NCBI GenBank assembly: GCA_017557345.1
Contig: JAFYZR010000001.1
Span: forward strand, 1 to 40,695
Length of the DNA stretch: 40,695 nucleotides
Reading direction: 5' to 3'
Source of the DNA: Paludibacteraceae bacterium
GTDB lineage: Bacteria; Bacteroidota; Bacteroidia; Bacteroidales; Paludibacteraceae
The notes beneath the pieces were generated by a model, which did no database searches, was not told the origin of the DNA, and saw only the letters and a list, made by a program, of their open reading frames with translations. The position numbers and the translations under genes are program-made. Shown here one piece after another: positions 15,660 through 25,472 of this stretch (position 1 is its first letter; every line of letters begins with the position of its first letter).

Positions 15660-18600
15660 TTATACTCCTGCAGCACCTAATTTGCCGTGGCATTGTTTGT
15701 ATTTCTTGCCACTACCGCATGGACATGGGTCATTTGGACGCGGTTTCTTATCCACACGAATCGGTTCCGGGCGTCCTTGCTCACGCGTATCACGACCTGC
15801 CGCAGCTGCAGCACCTGACGCTTGAGCCGCTTGTTGAACGGCATCTTTCTGCGTACGATATTTCGAATAATCCTGACGACGTTGCTGTTGGGCTTGCTGA
15901 ACATGATCCGGTTCTTGCTGATGTATCTGGCCACGCAGCAAGATTGCGATTGCACGACGATTCAGGTTATCAAGCATACCTCTAAAGATATTAAACGACT
16001 CCAGTTTATAAATCAACAGCGGGTCTTTCTGTTCATACGAAGCGTTCTGGACGGATTGCTTGAGGTCATCCAATTGACGGAGATGCTCTTTCCATTCGTC
16101 ATCAATCACGAAGAGCAACATACGTTTTTCGAACTCTTTCACTACCTCTTTGCAATGGCTCTCTGCCGCAGCTTTCAGGTTCACGGCTATGTTATAAACA
16201 CGCTTTCCGTCGGTAATAGGTATGAGAATATTCTCATACATCTGACCTTTGGTCTCATATACACGCTGGATAACCGGGTCTGCTATCTGCATGAGTTTAT
16301 CCATACGGCGCTTGAAACTATCGAGTGCAGCCTCAGCTAGTTGCTCGCTCATTTGCGCACGACGGCCCATATTAAACTCTTCTTCCGTGAATGGAACTTC
16401 CATCGCAAACGTCTGAAGCACCTCTTGCTGCAAGCCTTCGTAATCATTAGCGGAGCGTGCGTCAAGGTAAATATTTTCAGCCGTCTCGTAGATCATATTC
16501 GTTATATCTACGCCGATTCGTTCACCCAAAAGTGCGTGATGGCGTTTCGCATAGATCAAGTTACGCTGCTGGTTCATCACATCATCATACTCGATCAAAC
16601 GTTTACGGATACCGAAGTTGTTCTCCTCCACTTTCTTTTGCGCACGCTCGATGGAATTAGAAATCATGTTATGCTCGATCATCTCGCCTTCCTGGAAGCC
16701 CATACGATCCATGACGCCTGCGATTCGTTCCGAACCAAACATACGCATCAAATCATCCTCCAGCGAGACATAGAATACAGAACTTCCCGGGTCACCTTGA
16801 CGGCCGGCACGACCGCGTAACTGGCGATCCACACGACGACTCTCATGACGCTCCGTACCGATGATTGCAAGACCTCCGGCCTCTTTTACTTCCGGTGTCA
16901 GTTTAATATCGGTACCACGACCTGCCATGTTGGTTGCGATGGTTACAACGCCCGCTCTACCTGCTTCGGCAACAACCTGTGCCTCTTGCTGGTGCAACTT
17001 GGCGTTAAGGACATTATGCTTGATCTTACGGATGTTAAGCATCTTACTCAACAACTCGGAAATCTCGACACTCGTTGTACCTACCAATACAGGACGGCCT
17101 TGCTCTACCATGTTTTGAATCTCATCGATAACGGCATTGTATTTCTCACGCTTGGTGCGGTAAATACGGTCGTTCATATCGTTACGAGCAATCGGTTTAT
17201 TGGTAGGGATAACAACTACATCCAGTTTGTAGATATTCCAGAACTCACCCGCTTCCGTTTCTGCCGTACCGGTCATACCGGCAAGCTTATGATACATACG
17301 GAAATAGTTCTGCAACGTGATGGTTGCGAAAGTCTGCGTTGCGCCTTCCACTTTCACGTTCTCTTTTGCCTCAACTGCTTGATGCAGACCATCCGACCAG
17401 CGACGGCCTTCCATAATACGGCCGGTCTGCTCGTCAACAATCTTCACCTCGCCATTATCGATGATATAATCAACATCTTTTTCGAAAAGCGTGTAGGCTT
17501 TGAGCAGTTGGTGAACCGTGTGAACGCGCTCAGACTTAATCGAATAATTCGTCAGAATATCGTCTTTCTTTTGTTGTCTCTCTTCGGCAGAAAGGCCGCT
17601 TGTATTCTCTAATTCTGCAATCTCGGAACCTACGTCCGGTAATACGAAGAAGTTCGGGTCATCGGTTGTTCCTGTCAAAGAATCGATACCTTTATCGGTC
17701 AGCTCAATGGACTTGTTTTTCTCGTCGATAACGAAATACAGTTCATCGGTTGCGATGTGCATATTCTTCTCATTCTCTTGCAGATAGAACTCTTCGGTTT
17801 TCTGCAAACGCACTTTAACTCCCGGCTCCGAGAGATACTTAATAAGCGCTTTGCTCTTCGGCATACCTTTGAAAGAACGGAAGAGTGCCAATTCGCCTGC
17901 CTCACGTTCTTTCTCATCTGCAGAACCCATCTTGGCTTTTGCCTCGGCTAACAACTTTGTTGTTAAAGTCGTCTGTTGGCGTACCAGCGAAGCCACGCGA
18001 TCCTTGTATTCATCGAACATCTGATCCTCGCCACGAGGTATAGGACCGCTGATAATCAACGGAGTACGAGCATCGTCAATCAAAACCGAGTCCACCTCAT
18101 CGACAATGGCATAATTATGTCCGCGTTGTACCAAATCCAACGGAGAAGTAGCCATGTTATCACGCAGGTAGTCAAAGCCGAACTCGTTATTCGTACCAAA
18201 GGTAATATCGCACGCATAGGCCTTACGACGCTCGTCAGAATTAGGTTTGTGCTTATCGATACAATCAACGGTCAAACCGAGGAACATATAAATCGGTCCA
18301 TTCCATTCCGAGTCACGTTTTGCCAGGTAATCGTTTACCGTCACAACGTGCACACCTTCGTGCGTCAAAGCATTCAGATAAACCGGCAACGTAGCAACTA
18401 AAGTCTTACCTTCACCGGTCGCCATCTCTGCTATCTTTCCTTGATGCAAAACGACACCACCAAAGAGCTGGACATCATAATGCACCATGTCCCAAGTGAT
18501 CTCGTTTCCTCCGGCCATCCAATGGTTCTTGTAAACCGCCTTTGCCAGATTTTCGCCTCCAACTATCTCTACAAAGTCAAATCGCGGATCTGCAGCCAAG

Positions 18601-19010
18601 GCACGATCCATCTCCGTTGCGGTCACTTCTACGGTCTCGCTCTGCGCGAAACGACGAGCTGTAGATTTAACAATCGCATAGGCTTCCGGCAAAATCTCTG
18701 TGAGAACCTGCTCGTAAACCTCTTTGATTTCTTTTTCCAGCTTGTCAACTTCGTTGTAAATCTTCTCGCGTTTCTCGATTTCCGTTCCTTCGATGGATGC
18801 TTTCAACTCCGCGATACGTGCTTTTTTATCCGCCACGGCGGCTTGCAGTTTGTCCATCAATGCCCAAGAACGAGCACGCAACTCATCATTCGACAGCGCA
18901 TCAATCGTTTCGTACGCTGCCTTGATCTGGTCTACTATCGGCTGAATGGCACGCATATCTTTCTGCGCCTTGTTGCCGAATAGTTTGGTAATAATCTCTA
19001 AAAAACTCAT
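15660..19010 (-). CDS. secA: Preprotein translocase ATPase subunit SecA
   Basis: 1,116 aa. ATPase motor that drives precursor proteins through SecYEG. Walker A TGEGKT is near 198-203, DEVD of motif II near 304-307 ([21 protein letters not shown]), and motif VI-like [18 protein letters not shown] is present. A helical scaffold domain follows, then a C-terminal zinc finger [14 protein letters not shown]. Its length above the E. coli enzyme comes from insertions usual in Bacteroidota: a Lys/Glu-rich segment near 60-105 and an extra segment in the region 360-520. ATG 19010 begins [12 protein letters not shown]; an extension of 16 codons upstream is possible but atypical. Confidence 0.98.
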   Translation of the reverse strand: MSFLEIITKLFGNKAQKDMRAIQPIVDQIKAAYETIDALSNDELRARSWALMDKLQAAVADKKARIAELKASIEGTEIEKREKIYNEVDKLEKEIKEVYEQVLTEILPEAYAIVKSTARRFAQSETVEVTATEMDRALAADPRFDFVEIVGGENLAKAVYKNHWMAGGNEITWDMVHYDVQLFGGVVLHQGKIAEMATGEGKTLVATLPVYLNALTHEGVHVVTVNDYLAKRDSEWNGPIYMFLGLTVDCIDKHKPNSDERRKAYACDITFGTNNEFGFDYLRDNMATSPLDLVQRGHNYAIVDEVDSVLIDDARTPLIISGPIPRGEDQMFDEYKDRVASLVRQQTTLTTKLLAEAKAKMGSADEKEREAGELALFRSFKGMPKSKALIKYLSEPGVKVRLQKTEEFYLQENEKNMHIATDELYFVIDEKNKSIELTDKGIDSLTGTTDDPNFFVLPDVGSEIAELENTSGLSAEERQQKKDDILTNYSIKSERVHTVHQLLKAYTLFEKDVDYIIDNGEVKIVDEQTGRIMEGRRWSDGLHQAVEAKENVKVEGATQTFATITLQNYFRMYHKLAGMTGTAETEAGEFWNIYKLDVVVIPTNKPIARNDMNDRIYRTKREKYNAVIDEIQNMVEQGRPVLVGTTSVEISELLSKMLNIRKIKHNVLNAKLHQQEAQVVAEAGRAGVVTIATNMAGRGTDIKLTPEVKEAGGLAIIGTERHESRRVDRQLRGRAGRQGDPGSSVFYVSLEDDLMRMFGSERIAGVMDRMGFQEGEMIEHNMISNSIERAQKKVEENNFGIRKRLIEYDDVMNQQRNLIYAKRHHALLGERIGVDITNMIYETAENIYLDARSANDYEGLQQEVLQTFAMEVPFTEEEFNMGRRAQMSEQLAEAALDSFKRRMDKLMQIADPVIQRVYETKGQMYENILIPITDGKRVYNIAVNLKAAAESHCKEVVKEFEKRMLLFVIDDEWKEHLRQLDDLKQSVQNASYEQKDPLLIYKLESFNIFRGMLDNLNRRAIAILLRGQIHQQEPDHVQQAQQQRRQDYSKYRTQKDAVQQAAQASGAAAAAGRDTREQGRPEPIRVDKKPRPNDPCPCGSGKKYKQCHGKLGAAGV

Positions 19011-19074
19011 ATATCTTGTTCTGTTATTCTCTGTTCTGTAGCGTCCACAATACGCCAAAATACAAATTCGGGTG

Positions 19075-19105
19075 CAAAGTTACAACAAAAAATTTACATA
19101 TGCAA
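19075..19105 (-). promoter_or_regulatory. Bacteroidota-type promoter of secA
   Basis: On the minus strand, TTG (19105-19103) and TAACTTTG (19082-19075) are separated by 20 nt. The leader to ATG 19010 is about 60 nt. Confidence 0.8.
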
Positions 19106-19171
19106 GAACAAAATGCATGCCACACACTTTTTTCTGCCGTTTTGGCAGTTTTATTGGTCATCTAAAGACAA

Positions 19172-19263
19172 GAAAAATTGAACATTTTGGAATGAAAAAA
19201 TTAGGTCAAAACCTCGACATAATACCGACGAAACCTCGAAGACCCGAAATATTGAACATTTTT
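19172..19263 (+). repeat. Boxed 11-nt-periodic element, copy B
   Basis: Boxes AATTGAACATTTT (19176-19188) and TATTGAACATTTT (19250-19262) lie 74 nt apart. The core repeats every 11 nt (AACCTCGACAT, AATACCGACGA, AACCTCGAAGA). A 36-nt stretch of the core beginning TGAAAAAATTAGG is identical to copy D. Confidence 0.88.
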
Positions 19264-19292
19264 ACACTTTTATGCTATACACTTTACACGAA

Positions 19293-19315
19293 AAATCGCC
19301 TAAAGGCGTTTTTTT
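19293..19315. terminator. Small hairpin with flanking A- and T-runs upstream of the M6 promoter
   Basis: CGCC-TAAA-GGCG (19297-19308) is preceded by AAAAAT and followed by seven T. The four-pair stem is weak, but the layout is that of a short bidirectional terminator. It would shield the M6 promoter from upstream transcription, or end a transcript starting in the repeat element. Confidence 0.4.
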
Positions 19316-19316
19316 C

Positions 19317-19347
19317 TTGCATATGTCATTTTTTTTTACTACCTTTG
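19317..19347 (+). promoter_or_regulatory. Bacteroidota-type promoter of the protease operon
   Basis: TTG at 19317-19319 and TACCTTTG at 19340-19347, 20 nt apart. The leader before the TTG start at 19373 would be about 20 nt. Confidence 0.8.
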
Positions 19348-19372
19348 CAGCCGATTTTATTAATTTGGCGTA

Positions 19373-20971
19373 TTGCGGGCATATGCGTGCATATTATTAG
19401 GGTGTTTAGCGGCTGCCAACATAATGGCAGTTCCGGCAAGACGAGGATGGCAGACGAAAAATCTGTCAGACGGACGTGAGATAAGCGTCTGTCTCGTTGG
19501 CGATGAATATTACCATTTCTGGCAGACAGCAGATGGCAAAATTGCCCTACCACAAAATGACGGAACATTCGTTCTTTCCGACGAAACGGCTCCAACGCCC
19601 GAAGAAATACGCGCACGCAAGAAGGCTTCGCCGATGTTTGCCGAGCAACCGCATAAAATCGGAACTCCAAATTTAGCCCCAAGAGGATTAGTTATTCTGG
19701 CTGCTTATCAAGACGTGGACTTTCAGACAGAGAACACGCAAGTTGCCATGTCTGAGATGCTGAATAAAGAAGGTTACGACTACAATGGAGCAACCGGTTC
19801 GGCTGCGGATTATTTCAAGGCACAGTCAAACGGGCAATATTCGCCGATTTTTGATGTTGTGGGACCGGTTGTTTTGCCGAACAATCGCGCATATTATGGA
19901 GCTAACACATCCAAACCCGGCACAGACATTCGGCCGGATGAAATGATTGTTGATGCTTGCACGGCTGTGGATGAACAGGTTGATTTCTCGCAATACGACA
20001 GCAATAATGACGGCAAGATTGATTTGGTGTATGTTATTTATGCCGGAAAAGGCGAAGCGGATGGTGGTCCGGCTGAATCCATTTGGCCGCACAGATGGAC
20101 TGCATATGGAACGTTTGACGGAAAATCTTTACACGACTACGCATGCTCAGGCGAATTAGAAGGTTTTAATGATGATAACAAGCGGAATGGCATTGGTACG
20201 ATTTGTCATGAGTTTGGACATGTTATCGGCCTTCCTGATTATTACGACACCAATTATAAAACGAATTACGATGCAGGCCTCACGCCCAATGACTGGAATG
20301 TGATGGATCAAGGATGCTATAACAACGATGGCAAAACGCCGCCTAACTATTCTATTTTCGACAAATACTTCATTGGCTGGGCAACACCTAAGTTCTTGGC
20401 GAAAGATGATCAACAATTCATTCAAATGACCACCGATTATAACGATGCATATCAAATTACCGGAAGTTCGGCTCTTGTGCCCTACTATTCAACCGACACG
20501 GTTCTATACATCGAAAATCGTCAGCCAGAAGGATGGGATACCTATCTGCCAGGACACGGAATGATTGTTTGGCAAGTTGTTTATGACCAAGATGCATGGG
20601 ATAATAATGTGCCCAATAATACCGCCAACAAACCGCGTTTGACGCTTTTGGCTGCAGACGGAAATCTGATGATTGGAAATATTGTAGAACAAGGAGTGAC
20701 CTTGCATGAAGGCAAGTCAGATCCATTCCCGGGAACAGCGAACATCGAAGCGTTCTACGCTTTTACAGGCTGTGAATTGACGGATATACAAGAAACGGAT
20801 GGCGTTATCAAGTTTAGTTTCAACGGAGCCGAAGATCCGGCAATGGAAATTGGAGATTGTAAATTGGAAATTGGAAATTGTAAAGTGCTTATCGACGGGC
20901 AAGTCTTTATCATTCGCCAAAACGACACATATACTATATATGGACAAAAAATAACAACATTTAACAATTAA
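19373..20971 (+). CDS. Secreted M6 family (immune inhibitor A-like) metalloprotease
   Basis: 532 aa. A signal peptide (ILLGCLAAANIMA) leads to the M6 domain. The zinc site is H279-E280-x-x-H283-x-x-G-x-x-D289 in CHEFGHVIGLPDYYD, with NVMDQGCY after it (Met-turn-like), and a calcium-type DSNNDGKIDL is at 209-218. An extracellular endopeptidase role is expected, with substrate unknown. The start is probably TTG 19373: the in-frame stop at 19361 bars longer forms and the next ATG (19424) would lose the signal peptide. Just before the C-terminal tag (KVLIDGQVFIIR...YTIYGQK), residues 492-505 (EIGDCKLEIGNCK) are encoded by six heptamers. The next protease starts 12 nt downstream. Confidence 0.92.
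   Translation: MRAYACILLGCLAAANIMAVPARRGWQTKNLSDGREISVCLVGDEYYHFWQTADGKIALPQNDGTFVLSDETAPTPEEIRARKKASPMFAEQPHKIGTPNLAPRGLVILAAYQDVDFQTENTQVAMSEMLNKEGYDYNGATGSAADYFKAQSNGQYSPIFDVVGPVVLPNNRAYYGANTSKPGTDIRPDEMIVDACTAVDEQVDFSQYDSNNDGKIDLVYVIYAGKGEADGGPAESIWPHRWTAYGTFDGKSLHDYACSGELEGFNDDNKRNGIGTICHEFGHVIGLPDYYDTNYKTNYDAGLTPNDWNVMDQGCYNNDGKTPPNYSIFDKYFIGWATPKFLAKDDQQFIQMTTDYNDAYQITGSSALVPYYSTDTVLYIENRQPEGWDTYLPGHGMIVWQVVYDQDAWDNNVPNNTANKPRLTLLAADGNLMIGNIVEQGVTLHEGKSDPFPGTANIEAFYAFTGCELTDIQETDGVIKFSFNGAEDPAMEIGDCKLEIGNCKVLIDGQVFIIRQNDTYTIYGQKITTFNN
20845..20886. repeat. In-frame six-unit heptamer array at the C-terminus of the M6 protease gene
   Basis: Exactly GGAAATT, GGAGATT, GTAAATT, GGAAATT, GGAAATT and GTAAAGT (42 nt, so frame-neutral). 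It joins the catalytic part to the exported-protein tag. Confidence 0.9.
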
Positions 20972-20983
20972 AATTTAAAAATC

Positions 20984-23980
20984 ATGAGAAAAATTCTTTC
21001 GAGTTTATTAGCTCTATTGGTCACGGTGACATTATTTGCCGCTCCGCGTACCGTAGAAGAAGCAGCTGCTATTGCTGCTCGTTTCACTAACAGCCAACCT
21101 CAATTGAGCCGAATGCACAAGGCTCCGCGCAAAGCGGCAGATATGAAGTTGGCACATAAAGCATTGCAGAATAATTCCGAGGCAGCGGCTTTCTACGTAT
21201 TCAATCAGGAAAATGCAAACGGATTTGTAATTGTTTCGGCAGATGACAGAACGGCAGAAGATGTGTTAGGTTATACCGAGAACGGTTCGTTTGATTATAA
21301 AAACATCAACCCGAATCTCAAGTTCTGGCTCAACCGTTACGCAGAAGAGATTACTGTGCTCCAAAACATTGATGATAGTGAGTTTATCAACGAGCCGCAA
21401 GCCCGCAAAGCAAAACAAGTAACTGCTATTCCAAACTTACTAGTAAACGATCAAGGATATGAAATCACTTGGTATCAGGAAACTCCGTACAATGACTACT
21501 GTCCAATTGACCAGCGCGACCAGACACGTTCCCTGACAGGTTGTGTAGCTACGGCTACTTCTGCTGTAATGTATAAGTGGCGCCATCCGGCCAGTGGTCA
21601 TGGTACACATTCGTATACTTGGTATAACTGCAAAAATGACAACTGCAGCCAATATTGGACTAAGACAGTAACTTCCAATTTTGACACTGTTGCCTTCAAC
21701 TGGGCTAATATGCTTCCTGCTTATGAAGGTATAAGTGCCACCGCTGCGCAGAAGAAAGCGATAGCATCGCTGATGTATAATGTAGGCGTTGCAGCAAAAA
21801 TGCAGTACGGCGGTGACGCTAATGAAGGTTCGGGCGCTTGGACGGATGACATGGCGTATGGTCTGATTACATATTTCGATTATCAGATAGACAAGTTTGT
21901 TACCATGTATTCCTCAAAATCTGACTACGAAGACGCCAAAGGTACTAACGTGGCAAACGTGACAGCCGAATACGGCTTGAGTTCCGCGCAAATCACCTCC
22001 TATTTTAATGCTGACTTGGAGGCTGGTCGTCCGATTGTTATGGGTGGAGAAGACTCCTCCGGTGGAGGCCATGAATTTGTCTGCTGTGGTCGTGATGCCA
22101 ACAATAAATTTTATATCAACTGGGGTTGGGAAGGCACCAGTAACGGCTATTATGCCATCACCTCACTCAAACCGAGTGGATATTCGTATAACTTCTCCAC
22201 TCACTTGGATGCCATCATCGGTCTCCGTCCTGCGGCAGATCCTTTTGAAATTACTTGGATGGCGGATGGTGAAGAGTTCACTAAAACAACAAGCACCGGT
22301 TCGGTAGTATTACCTGCTTCTACGCCCGAAGCCTGCGAAAGCGGCAAAGTGTTTGTAGGTTGGACGGCTACTGCGGACTACGAGCATGCCACCACCGCTC
22401 CAACGTTTGTCAAAGCGGGCAATGCAGTTAGCGAAGGCGCTATTTTCTATGCAGTTTATGCTACACTGGAAGGCGGAGGAAGCAGCATGGTTACATTTAC
22501 TCCGGGAACAGATACGGGAGAAACCAGTGTTACTAAGGATAATATTACCTGTACCATGACTACAATGAACAACGACTCGTATTATCAAATCTATGCTAAT
22601 GAGTCTGGTACATTCTCTTGTTCAACAGGCAATATTACAAAGATTGAATTTACATGTACTGCCAGTGGCAAAGATAAATATGGTCCGGGCAATGCATCTG
22701 CCGATGGTGGCAACTATAGTTATTCTGGCGACAAAGGCACATGGACAGGTGATGCTGCATCAGTTACCATTTCCTCTACAAAACAGATTCGTATGACTAC
22801 TTTGAGCATTACAGCAGGTTCCGGGAGCTATTCAGATTATTCAACTTCTTGTGGAGCGCCGGCAGAGAAATATGCAATTACCATCAATCCTTCGACTAAT
22901 GGTAGTTTAGCCACTTCGCCGAGTACAGAAGCCGCGGCAGGTCGTAAAGTGACAGTAACAGCAACTCCTGCTACTCACTATCAATTAGCAACTCTCACCG
23001 TGAAAGATGCCGATGATGCAACTGTAGCTGTTAGCGGCGAAGGCAATGTACGTACCTTCACTATGCCTGCTAAAGCAGTAACTATTAGCGGAACATTTGA
23101 AGAGCAAGCAAAAGTAACGGTTCGTTTCTTTGATAAGGGCCAACAGATTTCATCTGCACAATATTTCATCGGTGAAACAGCACAGAAGCCGGCTAATCCT
23201 ATTCCTTCTTGCGATGCATATACCTTTGTCGGATGGTGGACTGCAGAACTTCCTGCAAACAACAAAGACGCCAAAGCATGGATTACCAACTTCACCGTAA
23301 CCGAAGCAAAAGATTATTATGCAATCTATAGTTTAACCGAAGATGGCGGCAGTTTGGTTCCTACCAACACATATAAAAAGATAACTTCTGAGAGTGAACT
23401 ATCGACAGCTAACTATATTGTTGTAGGATATTACAACTCAGGCTATTACGCAATGAAGAACGAAGTATATAGTAATTACTATGTTGCTCAACAAGAAGTA
23501 ACTCCGAGTTCGGATATTATCACAACGAATGATGAAGGTATTATTTGGGAAATTACCGTGAACGGCGATAATCTGTCATTCTATAACGAAGAGATTGGTA
23601 AATACTTATACATATTACAGGATAACACACATTATAATCTCAAATTTACGAGCGAAACTAGCGGTATCTATTTCACTTACGCTGTAAATAGCGGTAGTTG
23701 GGAATTTATTTCCACTACTTATACCGATCGATATATGCAATATTACGGAAGCAAGAGCGATTTCTCGGTTTACACCACAGCCGGAGACCCGATTTACTTG
23801 TACAAGCAGCAAGTGGAGATTTCCGGCACGACATACTATTCGTCGGTTATTTCTTGTGGCGGTACAACTATTGAGAATAACACAATACAACCCGAGACGA
23901 ATAAAATACTGCGTAACGGACAAGTATTGATTATTCGTGACGGCAAAATATACAACGTTTTAGGCGTTCCAGTACAATGA
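20984..23980 (+). CDS. Secreted C10 (streptopain-like) cysteine protease with repeat modules and C-terminal tag
   Basis: 998 aa. Signal peptide (about 1-19), then a streptopain-type propeptide (TVEEAAAIAARF, FVIVSADDR). The peptidase domain has the nucleophile C187 in LTGCVATATSAVMYKW and H363 in GGGHEFVCCGRD, followed by FYINWGWEG. InlB B-like modules (about 420-492 and 712-785, VFVGW and TFVGWW), a beta-sandwich-like stretch (502-612) and a bacterial-repeat module (630-706) follow. A beta-rich C-terminal segment then leads to the tag KILRNGQVLIIRDGKIYN. C10 family members degrade host or dietary proteins, and this one is probably surface-exposed. The stop overlaps the lipid-kinase start (ATGA). 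Confidence 0.93.
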   Translation: MRKILSSLLALLVTVTLFAAPRTVEEAAAIAARFTNSQPQLSRMHKAPRKAADMKLAHKALQNNSEAAAFYVFNQENANGFVIVSADDRTAEDVLGYTENGSFDYKNINPNLKFWLNRYAEEITVLQNIDDSEFINEPQARKAKQVTAIPNLLVNDQGYEITWYQETPYNDYCPIDQRDQTRSLTGCVATATSAVMYKWRHPASGHGTHSYTWYNCKNDNCSQYWTKTVTSNFDTVAFNWANMLPAYEGISATAAQKKAIASLMYNVGVAAKMQYGGDANEGSGAWTDDMAYGLITYFDYQIDKFVTMYSSKSDYEDAKGTNVANVTAEYGLSSAQITSYFNADLEAGRPIVMGGEDSSGGGHEFVCCGRDANNKFYINWGWEGTSNGYYAITSLKPSGYSYNFSTHLDAIIGLRPAADPFEITWMADGEEFTKTTSTGSVVLPASTPEACESGKVFVGWTATADYEHATTAPTFVKAGNAVSEGAIFYAVYATLEGGGSSMVTFTPGTDTGETSVTKDNITCTMTTMNNDSYYQIYANESGTFSCSTGNITKIEFTCTASGKDKYGPGNASADGGNYSYSGDKGTWTGDAASVTISSTKQIRMTTLSITAGSGSYSDYSTSCGAPAEKYAITINPSTNGSLATSPSTEAAAGRKVTVTATPATHYQLATLTVKDADDATVAVSGEGNVRTFTMPAKAVTISGTFEEQAKVTVRFFDKGQQISSAQYFIGETAQKPANPIPSCDAYTFVGWWTAELPANNKDAKAWITNFTVTEAKDYYAIYSLTEDGGSLVPTNTYKKITSESELSTANYIVVGYYNSGYYAMKNEVYSNYYVAQQEVTPSSDIITTNDEGIIWEITVNGDNLSFYNEEIGKYLYILQDNTHYNLKFTSETSGIYFTYAVNSGSWEFISTTYTDRYMQYYGSKSDFSVYTTAGDPIYLYKQQVEISGTTYYSSVISCGGTTIENNTIQPETNKILRNGQVLIIRDGKIYNVLGVPVQ

Positions 23981-24870
23981 AAAATATAGCATTTATCATC
24001 AATCCTATTTCGGGATCGAAGGAGACGCAAAATGCCAAGCGTAAGCTGCCAAAGCTGATCATGCAGACTTTGGATAGCGAACAATGGCTACCGAATATCG
24101 TTTTTACCGAACGAGCAGGTCATGCAACGGAATTAGCAAATCAGTTTGCCCGTATGGGCTTTGATGCCGTTGTAGCAGTCGGTGGAGATGGAACGGTAAA
24201 TGAAGTAGCACAAGGTATCCGCGGAACACAAACGGCTCTGGGCATTTTGCCTATGGGTAGCGGAAACGGCTTTGCGCGTCATTTGAATATTCCTATTCGC
24301 CCGAATAAAGCGATTGAGATGATTAATCATTCAGAACCAATAAGTGTCGATTACGGTCTGGCGAACGGGAAACTGTTCGTCAGCACCTGTGGCACGGGTT
24401 TTGATGCAGTAATAGCAGATCATTTTGCAGGAAGTAACAAACGCGGTTTTGCTACGTATTTGCAGAACATTTTGCATGAGGTATTCTCTTATACGCCGCA
24501 GACCTATCATATTGTAGGCGACGGATTAGATGTGACTCACAAAGCGTTTCTTATTACTTTCGCTAATGCGAATCAATGGGGATACGAAGCACTTATAGCA
24601 CCTAAAGCGAGCGTACAAGACGGGAAAATGGATATCATGCTGATGTCAAGTCATGCTATCTTAGGAAGCGCAAGTCTGGCATTACGGCTGTTTGCCGGAA
24701 GTATAGATGACAGTCATTTTATGAATACTTTGCGTGCCAAAGAAGTGACCTTAGAACGCGAGAGTGCCGCGCCTTTCCATATTGATGGTGATCCGGTAGA
24801 GATGGAGAAAGATATTCATATCAAAATCGTTCCGGACGGACTAAGAGTCCTCGTTGAAAAACGATTCTAA
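23977..24870 (+). CDS. Diacylglycerol kinase-catalytic-domain lipid kinase (YegS/BmrU type)
   Basis: 297 aa. The family phosphorylates diacylglycerol, sphingosine or related lipids at the inner membrane. N-terminal FIINPISGSK, then the nucleotide site GGDGTVNEVAQGI (G69-T73), LPMGSGNGFARHL and FVSTCGTGFDA, and the C-terminal HIDGDPVEME. Length is typical. No transmembrane helix is evident. The start overlaps the C10 protease stop by 4 nt, so it is translationally coupled to a secreted protease with no obvious functional link. Lipid substrate is unknown; Bacteroidales make sphingolipids, so a sphingoid base is possible. Confidence 0.92.
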   Translation: MKNIAFIINPISGSKETQNAKRKLPKLIMQTLDSEQWLPNIVFTERAGHATELANQFARMGFDAVVAVGGDGTVNEVAQGIRGTQTALGILPMGSGNGFARHLNIPIRPNKAIEMINHSEPISVDYGLANGKLFVSTCGTGFDAVIADHFAGSNKRGFATYLQNILHEVFSYTPQTYHIVGDGLDVTHKAFLITFANANQWGYEALIAPKASVQDGKMDIMLMSSHAILGSASLALRLFAGSIDDSHFMNTLRAKEVTLERESAAPFHIDGDPVEMEKDIHIKIVPDGLRVLVEKRF

Positions 24871-24931
24871 TTGACGAATGGACGATTGACGATGTACGAT
24901 TGATTGACAAATTGAAAGAAATTGACGATTT
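24871..24931 (+). repeat. Start-codon leader cassette, copy 2 (lipid kinase to dut)
   Basis: A 61-nt spacer ending at the dut ATG. It is nearly identical to copy 3 (37750-37812, minus strand) and shares a 29-nt block with copy 1. Confidence 0.92.
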
Positions 24932-25366
24932 ATGGTTTTGAAAATAATTAACAAGAGCAATAATCCGCTTCCGAAGTATGAAAGTGCTCAAGCAGCCGGA
25001 ATGGATATCCGCTGTAACATTAGCGAATCTATCACGCTTCAACCGATGGAAAGACGCCTTATTCCTACCGGTTTGTTCATTGAACTTCCTGTAGGTTATG
25101 AAGCGCAAATTCGTCCGCGTAGCGGTTTGGCACTCAAACGCGGTTTAACGGTTTTGAATACTCCGGGAACGATTGATGCAGACTATCGCGGCGAAGTGGG
25201 TGTTATTCTCATCAACTTAAGCGGCGAAGCGCAAACGATTGAACCGGGAGAGCGTATTTGTCAGATGGTAATCGCTAAGCATGAAAGTCCGGAAGTTGTG
25301 GAAGTAAATGCGTTGAGCGATACGGAACGCGGAGCCGGAGGATTTGGTCACAGCGGCCGGAAATAA
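24932..25366 (+). CDS. dut: dUTP diphosphatase
   Basis: 144 aa, a trimeric enzyme that hydrolyses dUTP to dUMP and keeps uracil out of DNA. All five motifs are present: [35 protein letters not shown] with the catalytic aspartate, GERICQMVI, and the C-terminal [15 protein letters not shown] 24932 sits at the end of the leader cassette. The stop codon (25364-25366) touches the left box of repeat element copy C. Confidence 0.97.
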   Translation: MVLKIINKSNNPLPKYESAQAAGMDIRCNISESITLQPMERRLIPTGLFIELPVGYEAQIRPRSGLALKRGLTVLNTPGTIDADYRGEVGVILINLSGEAQTIEPGERICQMVIAKHESPEVVEVNALSDTERGAGGFGHSGRK

Positions 25367-25472
25367 TGAACATTTTTTGCATAGGTATTGCATAGGTAAT
25401 GATAAGGTAATAATACCGATAAGGTACCGATGAAATACCGATCAACAATTGAGCGGAAAAATTGAACATATT
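25364..25472 (+). repeat. Boxed 11-nt-periodic element, copy C (two extra units)
   Basis: The left box (TGAACATTTT from 25367) follows the dut stop. The right box (AATTGAACATATT, 25460-25472) lies within the first codons of the TPR gene. Box-to-box distance is 96 nt, 22 more than in copies B and D. Units of 11 nt: TTGCATAGGTA, ATGATAAGGTA, ATAATACCGAT, AAGGTACCGAT, GAAATACCGAT. Confidence 0.85.

Larger units (their letters stand above)
19011..19372. other. 362-nt divergent regulatory region (secA / M6 protease)
   Basis: Contents in order: a 64-nt secA leader, the secA promoter (19075-19105), about 65 nt without recognised signals, the boxed 11-nt-periodic element copy B (19172-19263), heptamers of the TACACTT type (19264-19291), a small hairpin with a T-run (19293-19315), and the M6 promoter (19317-19347). 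Confidence 0.7.

Noticed and set aside
19011-19058. 16-residue N-terminal extension of SecA
   Set aside because: SecA proteins begin close to the MSFLEII-type sequence, and ATG 19010 is a normal start.
25370-25448. CRISPR-like array
   Set aside because: Units are about 11 nt with no unique spacers and no cas genes, so this is a short-period direct repeat.
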